NCBI RefSeq assembly: GCF_008086175.1
Contig: NZ_VSKM01000013.1
Coordinates: forward strand, 21,609-85,608
Reading direction: 5' to 3'
DNA length: 64,000 nt
From: Bizionia saleffrena
Lineage (GTDB): Bacteria; Bacteroidota; Bacteroidia; Flavobacteriales; Flavobacteriaceae
Of the stretch, positions 46,409-53,623 are shown in pieces. The translations under genes were made by a program, and so were the position numbers. Under the pieces are notes generated by a model. The model was not told where the DNA came from, ran no database searches, and was given only the letters and a program-made list of their open reading frames with translations. Position 1 is the first letter of the stretch, and each line of letters begins with the position of its first letter.

Positions 46409-46451
46409 AATGGTCAAAACTAAAAATAAGTAACACTAAAATCAACATAAA

Positions 46452-46929
46452 ATCGAAAATTCACATCAAAATTCAAAGAAAAGAATTATACAGAATTTGC
46501 AGGAATGCTAGCGGTATCTTTCGTAGTAATGTACATTACAATGTACCTAAACATCTATGAAATAGATCACGTTGTAGCCTTATACGATTTTATATGACCT
46601 GCTTGGGTATCGCTACGATGGCCATTATAATGTTTGTGGTTATGCGCAATATGTACCACAACAGAAAGAAGAATATAGCAATTGTTTTGTTCGGTATTAT
46701 TCTTTTTGCTGGTGCGCTAGGTCTTATGAGAGCCCAAGCCCCAATTATTGGCGATGTACTTTGGATGAAGGCTATGCTTACGCATCATTCTATCGCCATT
46801 TTGACCAGTAAGCGAGCTGATATACAAGATCATAAAGTTAAGAAATTAGCAGAAGATATAATTAAAGCACAAGAAAGAGAAATTGCAGAAATGAAAGCAA
46901 TGATAAAACGATTGGAAAATAACGAATAA
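46452..46929 (+). pseudogene. DUF305 membrane protein with broken N-terminus
   Basis: The expected start (ENSHQNSKK after an ATC at 46452, where ATG is usual) runs into a stop after a frameshift. A second frame holds KNYTEFAGMLAVSFVVMYIT and MYLNIYEIDHV, then meets TGA near 46598. A third frame starts at the internal ATG 46594 (MTCLGIATMAIIMFVVMRNM) and keeps the DUF305 half (HHSIAILTSKRADIQDHKV to RLENNE). At least two frameshifts and a lost start are present. A 111-residue C-terminal product could still be made. Confidence 0.68.
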
Positions 46930-46940
46930 ATAAAAACAAA

Positions 46941-48743
46941 ATGAATAAAAACATCATTTACATTAGTGTTGCCCTGATTGTTGGCTTATTAGCCGGCTTT
47001 TTACTATTCGGTGGAGATTCGGCGGATAAGGCAACAAATAATACCAAGGACAACCACGAACATTCAGAAGAAATTGCATCTAATCAAATGTGGACGTGCT
47101 CAATGCATCCACAGATTATGAAAAAAGAACCAGGCGATTGCCCAATATGTGGAATGGATTTAATTCTTGCTGAAACTGGTGCCAGCGGTCTAAATGCCAA
47201 TGAACTAAAAATGACTGATAACGCAATGGCTCTGGCCAATATTCAAACTTCGGTTGTAGGACAAGGGCAAATGGGGGGCAATACCTTAAAATTGTCTGGA
47301 AAGATAAAAGCTAATGAAGAATCAAATGCTGTACAAGTCACGTATTTTGGAGGACGAATAGAAAAATTACACGTTAATTCTACAGGAGAACGTGTTGGCG
47401 CAGGACAACGTTTGGCGACTATTTATTCGCCAGAATTGGTTGCGGCACAGCAGGAACTTCTTACCGCTTCATCCTTAAAAGAATCGCAACCCGCACTTTA
47501 CAAGGCAGTAAGAAACAAGCTGAAACTTTGGAAGCTTTCAGAAAAGCAAATTAATGCGATTGAGTCTGCTGGAAAAGTGCAAGAAAACTTTCCGGTATTT
47601 GCAACAGTTTCAGGAACGGTAACGCAAAAAATGGTAGAAGAAGGGGATTACTTAAAGCAAGGACAGACCCTATACAAAATTGCCAATCTCAATACAGTAT
47701 GGGCCGAATTTGATGCCTATGAAAACCAAATCGCTTCCTTAAAAAAAGGGCAAACTATTAAAGTAACCGCGAATGCTTATCGCAATGAAGTATTTGATGC
47801 CAAAGTCTCGTTTATTGACCCCTTATTAAACTCTGCGACAAGAACGGTGGTTGTGAGATCGGTTTTACAAAATAAGAAGGATCTCTTTAAACCGGGAATG
47901 TTTGTGGAAGGCGTAATTGAGGGTTCTCAAACAAGCACCGAGAATACTGCTTCCGTGCCGTCAACCGCTGTTATGTGGACGGGAGAACGCTCTATAGTAT
48001 ACATCAAAACAAATCCGAACGAGGCTATTTTTGAGATGAGGGAAGTTTTACTGGGCAATTCCAATGGCGATAGCTATACCATCCTTGAAGGTCTGCAGAA
48101 TGGAGATGAAGTGGTAACTAACGGAACATTCACCGTAGATGCCGCAGCACAATTACAGGGAAAAAAAAGTATGATGAATGCAACAGGAGGTAAAACAATG
48201 ACTGGCCACGAAGGTCACTTGGGGATGCAAGAGGATAGTTCTGTAGAAAATGTGGATAAAACCAATCATTCAGAAATGAAAGAAAGGATAGCCGTTTCAG
48301 GGGAATTTCAGAATCAGTTAAAGCAGGTTTTTGATGAATATATCCTTTTAAAAGATGCATTGGTAAATGATAATGCCAAAACTGCACAACAGGCAGGAAA
48401 GCAAATAAGCCAATCCGTGAAAAAAGTGGATATGAAGCTTTTATCTGATGAAAAAGCACATAACCATTGGATGACCATTCAGAAGGAATTAAAAACCTCT
48501 GCAAGTGCCGTAGAAAACAGTTCAGAGATTGCAATACAAAGAGGGCATTTTAAGCATCTTTCGGCCCATATGATAAGTAGTGTACAGCTCTTTGGGATCA
48601 ACAAAAACGTATATATCCAGTTTTGTCCAATGGCAGATAACAATAAAGGAGCTTATTGGATAAGTTTGGAAAAAGAGGTGCGAAACCCATATTATGGAGA
48701 AACAATGGCAACCTGTGGGGAAGTAAAAGCAACTGTGAAATAA
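46941..48743 (+). CDS. CusB-type periplasmic adaptor with heavy-metal-binding and DUF3347 domains
   Basis: A 600-residue membrane-fusion protein. Residues 1-25 form a membrane anchor, and residues 50-75 the YHS-like heavy-metal-binding domain (Cys53, Met55, His56, Cys67, Cys70, Met72 in WTCSMHPQIM and PGDCPICGMDL). Then comes the RND adaptor body (GGRIEKLHVNSTGERVGAG, VFATVSGTVTQKMVEEGDYL) to about residue 410, and a C-terminal DUF3347 domain from about 450 (LKDALVNDNAKTAQQAGK to CPMADNNKGAYWISLEKEV). It links the CusA-type pump and TolC-type channel and may hand over copper. Domain order is typical of Bacteroidota. Confidence 0.9.
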   Translation: MNKNIIYISVALIVGLLAGFLLFGGDSADKATNNTKDNHEHSEEIASNQMWTCSMHPQIMKKEPGDCPICGMDLILAETGASGLNANELKMTDNAMALANIQTSVVGQGQMGGNTLKLSGKIKANEESNAVQVTYFGGRIEKLHVNSTGERVGAGQRLATIYSPELVAAQQELLTASSLKESQPALYKAVRNKLKLWKLSEKQINAIESAGKVQENFPVFATVSGTVTQKMVEEGDYLKQGQTLYKIANLNTVWAEFDAYENQIASLKKGQTIKVTANAYRNEVFDAKVSFIDPLLNSATRTVVVRSVLQNKKDLFKPGMFVEGVIEGSQTSTENTASVPSTAVMWTGERSIVYIKTNPNEAIFEMREVLLGNSNGDSYTILEGLQNGDEVVTNGTFTVDAAAQLQGKKSMMNATGGKTMTGHEGHLGMQEDSSVENVDKTNHSEMKERIAVSGEFQNQLKQVFDEYILLKDALVNDNAKTAQQAGKQISQSVKKVDMKLLSDEKAHNHWMTIQKELKTSASAVENSSEIAIQRGHFKHLSAHMISSVQLFGINKNVYIQFCPMADNNKGAYWISLEKEVRNPYYGETMATCGEVKATVK

Positions 48744-48863
48744 AATTGATTATGTAGTAATAGAGTAATCTGGATAAAACCATATAGTATTCTTGATTTT
48801 ACAAGAGAGAACGATGACGAGTGAAAGCAGAAGAAGCAGAAGAAAGAATGAAAAAATAAAGCA

Positions 48864-49761
48864 TCAACCTAAAAGTGATATAGGATCACGTCCAAAAGTT
48901 GTGGTCAATCTAAAAAGGAAAAAGTTGACGTTTCTAACGCTTTTATTTTTGCGTTGAAAGATTCCTCATATGCCTTTGTGCTTCTGTTGTCAAAGTAGTT
49001 TATTATGTTTTGGTAGTGTATAGACATGGTTCTGGATATGGTATTAAAGCTTTTAAATGCAGCCTATCTTACTTTCTCATCCCATTTAGCTAAACGTACT
49101 AGTGCCGAAGTTTTATCTTTTCTGTGATGAAATATCCATGATAAATTTTGACATAACTTATATGCCTTTTCTAAATCGGGATACTTTTCAAAAAGTACTT
49201 CTGCTATTTTTGATTGATTTTCAGTCCATTTACGACTGGATTTATACAGTAAGTATCTACTTCTGGCCAATAGTTGCTTTGTTGTATCACCGTAATATAA
49301 AACTTCAGCATTGTATTTTAATGCTTTATTTCTAGCCTATTCTATGGCAACATTTTCAGCGTCAAAAGCTTCCCATCTGTGTTTGATTCTGATTTCTTGC
49401 AATGCATTTAATGCTGGTTTTTGGACATAGAAACGGTCTATAAACAAAGGTGCGTTTGGGAATTATTTTTTTACAATAAGCCCATATTAGCCGCAGTAGG
49501 ATTGATCCATTTACGCCGCGTTATGTGTAGAAACACATTCTTGCCTCGTATTGGAAAATCCCGCACAATAGTTTCTGGAAAGAAACCTTTAGAATGCAGG
49601 TTTTGGTCTTTAAATTCATCGGGCACGACATTAAACTCTGTAAAATAGAATTGAATTTCTTCATCTTTAATACAGTGCCTAGTCATATCAAAGTAGTTAA
49701 TAAGGACTTCGGGCAGTAATAAATTAGCTATTGATAATAGACCCTCTGAGGACATAGACAT
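48864..49761 (-). mobile_element. degenerate ISAon1-family insertion sequence
   Basis: The N-terminal ISAon1 segment (LLLPEVLINYFDMTRH, IRGKNVFLHITRRKWINP) lies at 49471-49761. After a large internal deletion, the transposase C-terminal half follows in pieces: FIDRFYVQKPALNALQEI, LARSRYLLYKSSRKWTENQS, YQNIINYFDNRSTKAYEESF and NVNFFLFRLTTTFGRDPISL, ending at 48864. Two TAG codons sit where Gln (CAG) is expected, before ARNKALKY and before AAFKSFNTI. A short deletion breaks the frame after FNAKIKA. The element cannot move by itself. I could not locate its terminal repeats. Confidence 0.78.
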
Positions 49762-49852
49762 CTTTATATCTAAGTTCAGCTATTTTTAATTGCTCCACAA
49801 CTTTTTGTGTTGAGCCAAAAATTACTCTTGGGATTAAAAGAATTATTCTAGA

Positions 49853-50101
49853 GAGGATGCTAAGTTGATAAAAGATTATGATAACGCTGGCTATGGAGTT
49901 ATTACAGAAAATGAGAAGAAAGCGATGAGAGAATTGGCACAAACTGAAGGGATAATATTAGATCCTGTTTATTCAAGTCATGCTTATTATGGGATGATAG
50001 ATCATTTAGTAAACAATAAAATAGAAAAAGGCTCTAATATTCTTTTTTGGCACACAGTTGGGTTGCCTGCAATTTTTTGTTATTCTAAAGAGCTTACGTA
50101 A
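49853..50101 (+). pseudogene. C-terminal remnant of a D-cysteine desulfhydrase / ACC deaminase-like PLP enzyme
   Basis: Only the last 80 residues or so remain: EDAKLIKDYDNAGYGVITEN, LAQTEGIILDPVYSSHAYYG and GSNILFWHTVGLPAIF. The LDPVYS and FWHT-GLPA(L/I)F segments are the end of the tryptophan-synthase-beta-like D-cysteine desulfhydrase family. The catalytic Lys domain is absent; the break lies next to the ISAon1-type element, so insertion probably destroyed the gene. The region 50102-50586 after it shows no gene. Confidence 0.7.
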
Positions 50102-50586
50102 TAATTAAGTCTCAATATGTACTTATAAATCAAAGCCTAAATTGGTAGTATCAGTTCCACTTTTAAGGGATTAATTCAATTTTAAACTATTGTTCAGTTT
50201 TGCGCAGTCCAACCCCTTTAGCTTGAGAGATTACTGAATTAAAAACCTGTTAAAAGAGTGCTTTAAATCGAATATCGATCTTAAAATTCGATACATCTTA
50301 GAGTTATGATCTGCCGCTAACTACCGTATCCTCATCAAACTAACAAAATCCCACGACTCTTTAGACATAATTCCATGCATTTAATCAAATAAAATTTTTT
50401 CCTAGTTTGAATTCAAGTTATACAAAGATTAATTTTTAGGAAATAGTAGCTGTTTGTAATAGAAACAAAACGAATTTCACTAAAATTATTTAATTCAAAT
50501 GAGAAGCATTGAGCTACTTATGGAGTAATTACTAGTATTTGGGATCATTTGTGTTGTAATAATATTATTGAGCGAAAGCACAAATT

Positions 50587-50608
50587 TGTTGTCCCTATGT
50601 TGTACCCA
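50587..50608. repeat. two 11-bp tandem units left of the tRNA fragment
   Basis: TGTTGTCCCTA (50587-50597) and TGTTGTACCCA (50598-50608) agree in 9 of 11 positions. Short tandem units next to a tRNA-derived core are what integrase arm-binding sites look like. They differ from the 12-bp units on the other side. Confidence 0.55.
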
Positions 50609-50645
50609 AAAAAAAAGTCAAGATTTTAAAATCCTGACTTTTCCT
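50609..50645 (-). terminator. terminator downstream of the tRNA fragment
   Basis: Read on the minus strand, AAAAGTCAGGATTTTAAAAT and CTTGACTT fold into a near-palindromic stem (GTCA..GATTTTAAAATC..TGAC) followed by nine T. It is in the right place to end the original tRNA transcript. Confidence 0.65.
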
Positions 50646-50656
50646 TATTTTACTAG

Positions 50657-50698
50657 TAGCGAGAACGAGAATTGAACTCGTGACCTCCGGGTTATGAA
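50657..50698 (-). tRNA. tRNA-Met 3' half only (attachment-site duplicate)
   Basis: The minus strand reads the anticodon loop TTCATAA (CAT anticodon), stem CCCGG, variable loop, T-arm ACGAG-TTCAATT-CTCGT, acceptor TCTCGCT and discriminator A. The 5' half (acceptor, D-arm, anticodon 5' stem) is missing: the sequence leaves the tRNA exactly at the anticodon loop. A partial tRNA of this form is the duplicated core left when an element integrates in a tRNA gene. It marks the junction of the copper region and the defence region. Confidence 0.75.
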
Positions 50699-50723
50699 TT
50701 TATTATTACATAATGTTGTATAA

Positions 50724-50750
50724 TTAAAGTATTGATATTCAATACTTTAA
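50724..50750. repeat. perfect palindrome, 12-bp arms with TAT spacer
   Basis: TTAAAGTATTGA (50724-50735) and TCAATACTTTAA (50739-50750) are exact reverse complements separated by TAT. The arms sit between the tRNA fragment and the 12-bp tandem repeats. They could be a terminator, a protein operator or a recombination site. Confidence 0.65.
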
Positions 50751-50758
50751 AAAACCGC

Positions 50759-50806
50759 CGTGTTCCAAATCGTGTTCCAAAACGTGTTCAGTTTGGTGTT
50801 CACAAA
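50759..50806. repeat. four 12-bp tandem units (CGTGTTCCAAAT type)
   Basis: Consecutive 12-base units: CGTGTTCCAAAT, CGTGTTCCAAAA, CGTGTTCAGTTT, GGTGTTCACAAA. All share GTGTTC at the same phase. Direct repeats of this size beside an att core are typical of integrase arm sites. The set is unrelated to the 11-bp units on the left of the tRNA fragment. Confidence 0.65.
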
Positions 50807-50974
50807 TTTATAGATAACTTAATATAGTAAAGGTAAGGAATTTATTTAAATTTTGAAAATAAATAATTCATTTTGAGTACCTCAAGTGATCGGTTGTCAT
50901 AAATTATAAATGAACATTTCTACCATCAATTTCGGCATAATCGTTTCTTTCTTAATTATGGTAAAACAAAATAA

Positions 50975-51106
50975 GCGCCTTCTTTTTTAGTTTAGTATTG
51001 ATTTGCGCTCGTTTATTTTAATGTGCGCCTATTTATTTAATTGTTTGTTTTGCGCACAATTTTTTAAATAAATGTATATATGCGCGTGTTTATTTTAGTT
51101 TGCGCA
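50975..51106. promoter_or_regulatory. six GCGC boxes upstream of the Fic gene
   Basis: GCGC cores, mostly as TGCGC followed by a T-rich TTTATTTTA-like tail, occur at about 50975, 51005, 51025, 51052, 51082 and 51102, spaced 20-30 bases. GC-rich cores are rare in the surrounding DNA. They end about 45 bases before the Fic ATG. They look like operator half-sites for a repressor, possibly acting on the Fic gene. Confidence 0.5.
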
Positions 51107-51149
51107 CGGTTTTTAGTTATATTTGAGTGCAATAGTTATAATCTTTAAT

Positions 51150-52697
51150 ATGGACATAGTAATACCAAAAATTAAAACATCCGTTTTTCAAGGAAGAACC
51201 ACACCTGAAAGAGGCAAGATTGTTGGCTATGGTGCCATTATAGAAAATTTAAAGTTACCTATACCATTTCCGCATGTATTGTCGCTAATAACTGAAAAAA
51301 GTAAAAAATATAATAATGAGCATTGGAAAGTATTTCCAGCAACATACGAGCCTGAAGAAACGTTATATAAGCAACTAATATTTGCAATTAAATATGAAGG
51401 TATTAATTTGTTAGTCTTTAGAGCATTATTTAATGCAATTACAAAAGACCAAATACATGATCTTTTACATATAGAGCCTTCTGGTATATATAGTCGTAAA
51501 ATTTGGTTTTTATACGAGTGGCTTCAGCAAGACGAGATTACTGTGGAAGTAGATTTAAAAAAGCGAAAATACATACCGTTGCTAGACTCTGGTTTACAAT
51601 ACGCTATTAAAGGAGAGGAATCCACAAAACAAAAAATTATAAATAACCTTCCTGGAACAGTTGATTTTTGTCCGCTAATTTTTAAAACCGAAAAACTAGA
51701 AAATCATATTAATGCCAATGTTCTTGGTGGAAGAAACACATTTTTAAATAGTATTCATAAGGATATAACACAACGTGCTTCATCATTTTTATTATTAAAA
51801 GACTCTAAAGCGTCTTTTACTATAGAAGGTGAAAACCCTAGTAATAATAGAGCTATGCGATGGGGAAAAGCAATTGGGCAAGCAGGAGATAAGCCATTAA
51901 GTATTGCCGAATTAGAGCGTTTACAACAGATTGTTATAGAAAACGCAAGATTTTTAAAGTTAGGATTGAGACATGAAGGTGGTTTTGTTGGTGAACATGA
52001 TAGAAGTACAGGAGCTCCAATTCCAGAGCATATCTCTGCAAAACCCAACGATATAGAACAATTACTAAAAGGATTAATAGAAACTAATACAATTTTGCAA
52101 GGCGAAGACTACGACGCTGTTCTATCTGCTGCATCCATAGCATTCGGTTTTGTATTTATACATCCCTTTGTTGATGGTAACGGACGTTTACATCGTTATT
52201 TGATACATCATGTATTGGCGAAAAAACAGTTTACACAACAAGGTGTTATTTTTCCAGTTTCCGCATCTATTTTAGATAAAATAACAGACTACAAAGCCGT
52301 TCTAGAGTCGTATTCTTATCCGTTATTAAACCATATAGAGTGGGTAGAAACCGAAAATCACAATGTAGAGGTTACTAATAATACTATCGATTTTTATCGC
52401 TATTTTGACGCTACAAAACAAGCTGAATATTTGTATGATTGTGTCGAAGATACTTTGGTAAGAGTTATACCAGAAGAGGTTAATTATCTACAAAAATATG
52501 ACGAATTTAAAAGATACTTAGATAATCATTTTGAAATGCCTGATAAGATGGTGGCTACGCTCGTTCGGTTTTTAGAGCAAAATGATGGTATACTATCTAA
52601 AAGAGCCTCAAAAAAGGAATTTATAGAGTTAGAAGAGTTCGAAATTAAGGATATCGAAGTAAATTATAATGCTATTTTTAAAGACCTTGAAGCATAA
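51150..52697 (+). CDS. Fic/DOC-family AMPylase-like protein, class II autoinhibited
   Basis: A 515-residue protein. The start at ATG 51150 is preferred to TTG 51123. The Fic core is HPFVDGNGRLHRY with His338, and the upstream helix carries the inhibitory pattern S222-F-T-I-E226-G (S/TxxxE G/N), the mark of class II Fic enzymes in which Glu blocks ATP until released. The N-terminal 200 residues and C-terminal 90 residues are extra domains I cannot name. It would transfer AMP (or another nucleotide) to a target protein. It is the first gene after the integration scar. Confidence 0.88.
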   Translation: MDIVIPKIKTSVFQGRTTPERGKIVGYGAIIENLKLPIPFPHVLSLITEKSKKYNNEHWKVFPATYEPEETLYKQLIFAIKYEGINLLVFRALFNAITKDQIHDLLHIEPSGIYSRKIWFLYEWLQQDEITVEVDLKKRKYIPLLDSGLQYAIKGEESTKQKIINNLPGTVDFCPLIFKTEKLENHINANVLGGRNTFLNSIHKDITQRASSFLLLKDSKASFTIEGENPSNNRAMRWGKAIGQAGDKPLSIAELERLQQIVIENARFLKLGLRHEGGFVGEHDRSTGAPIPEHISAKPNDIEQLLKGLIETNTILQGEDYDAVLSAASIAFGFVFIHPFVDGNGRLHRYLIHHVLAKKQFTQQGVIFPVSASILDKITDYKAVLESYSYPLLNHIEWVETENHNVEVTNNTIDFYRYFDATKQAEYLYDCVEDTLVRVIPEEVNYLQKYDEFKRYLDNHFEMPDKMVATLVRFLEQNDGILSKRASKKEFIELEEFEIKDIEVNYNAIFKDLEA

Positions 52698-53155
52698 ATT
52701 GAAAACGATAAAAAAAGTATTCAGTTGAACATTCATTTTAAGATGTCACTCTAAATGGCGATAGAATAAAAAAAAGTAGATAGTTAAAAAGAGACTTAAA
52801 ATGAGCTATTACGGTTTTCCGTAACACCAATAACTTCTAATCTTATACATTTACTATTCGAAATTTATTAATCACTATTTATTATGAGTACTTTTTTTTA
52901 GAGAGTGATCAAATGGGTAATAGAATAAGAATAAAGATGAGAATAAGCTAAAAACCGATTTATAGAGCAGTCTATAACTAAACTAATATAATGTATTTAA
53001 AAATAGTTTTGCATTTACGATTTTTTACAATAATAGATAATGTCTATTACCTATATTTAAAGTCTAAACTAAACAACCATATTACATAAGATATATTAGA
53101 TGCTTTTTTGAAAGCATTTTATTATGATGTTTCGTGATTAAAAAATATCTAAATA
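52698..53155. other. 458-base AT-rich gap
   Basis: I see no gene. One clear hairpin, TTACGG-TTTT-CCGTAA, lies at 52809-52824, about 110 bases after the Fic stop, and could end its transcript. Confidence 0.5.
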
Positions 53156-53512
53156 ATGAAAGTTATTATCATTACCCTATTAATGCTATTTAGTATAAAT
53201 ACAAGAGCTCAAAGTTGTAAAGAATTTATGGAACTTGTAAAATCTGAAAATAGTGGAACAGCTTATACGAGCTATACAAGTAGTTCTATATCTAAAGTGA
53301 CTTTCTATGAAGTGTCAACAAATAGCACTAAATTATACTTTGCGATAGTCTGTTTTAAAAGGGAATATAGTATAAATTGCAACGAATATATTTACCAAGT
53401 CGCTTCCGATACGAAATCTAATTATTCTAATAACTATTATTTAAGTGCAGGAAAAGCTTTTGGGAAATACATAGCACCTTATAAAAATAATTTAAAATGT
53501 GGACCGAGTTAA
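53156..53512 (+). CDS. exported protein with KTSC-like domain
   Basis: A 118-residue protein with a signal peptide (MKVIIITLLMLFSINTRAQS). The mature part resembles a KTSC domain: SSSISKVTFYEVSTNSTKLY, YIYQVASDTKSNY and AGKAFGKYIAPYK. It has four Cys that could pair. KTSC domains are found with phage and Lys-tRNA-synthetase-related proteins; function unknown. It stands alone between Fic and the restriction locus. Confidence 0.55.
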   Translation: MKVIIITLLMLFSINTRAQSCKEFMELVKSENSGTAYTSYTSSSISKVTFYEVSTNSTKLYFAIVCFKREYSINCNEYIYQVASDTKSNYSNNYYLSAGKAFGKYIAPYKNNLKCGPS

Positions 53513-53623
53513 AAAGATCGAATTATTGTATTCAATTTAATATAATATAGAAAAAAAATAATAGATGAGATTTAAAATAAATGATCGTAGTCTATACTCT
53601 GGAATTCACTATTTTCGACAGTT

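Noticed and set aside
48814..48957. Short Arg/Lys-rich plus-strand frame
   Set aside because: It overlaps the end of the degenerate transposase on the other strand and has no family match.
49724..49942. Minus-strand 72-codon frame
   Set aside because: It overlaps both the insertion sequence and the desulfhydrase remnant; its second half looks gene-like but I could not place it in a family.
50587..51106. CRISPR array
   Set aside because: Units of 11-12 bp are directly adjacent with no spacers, the GCGC boxes are too short and variable, and no cas genes are present.
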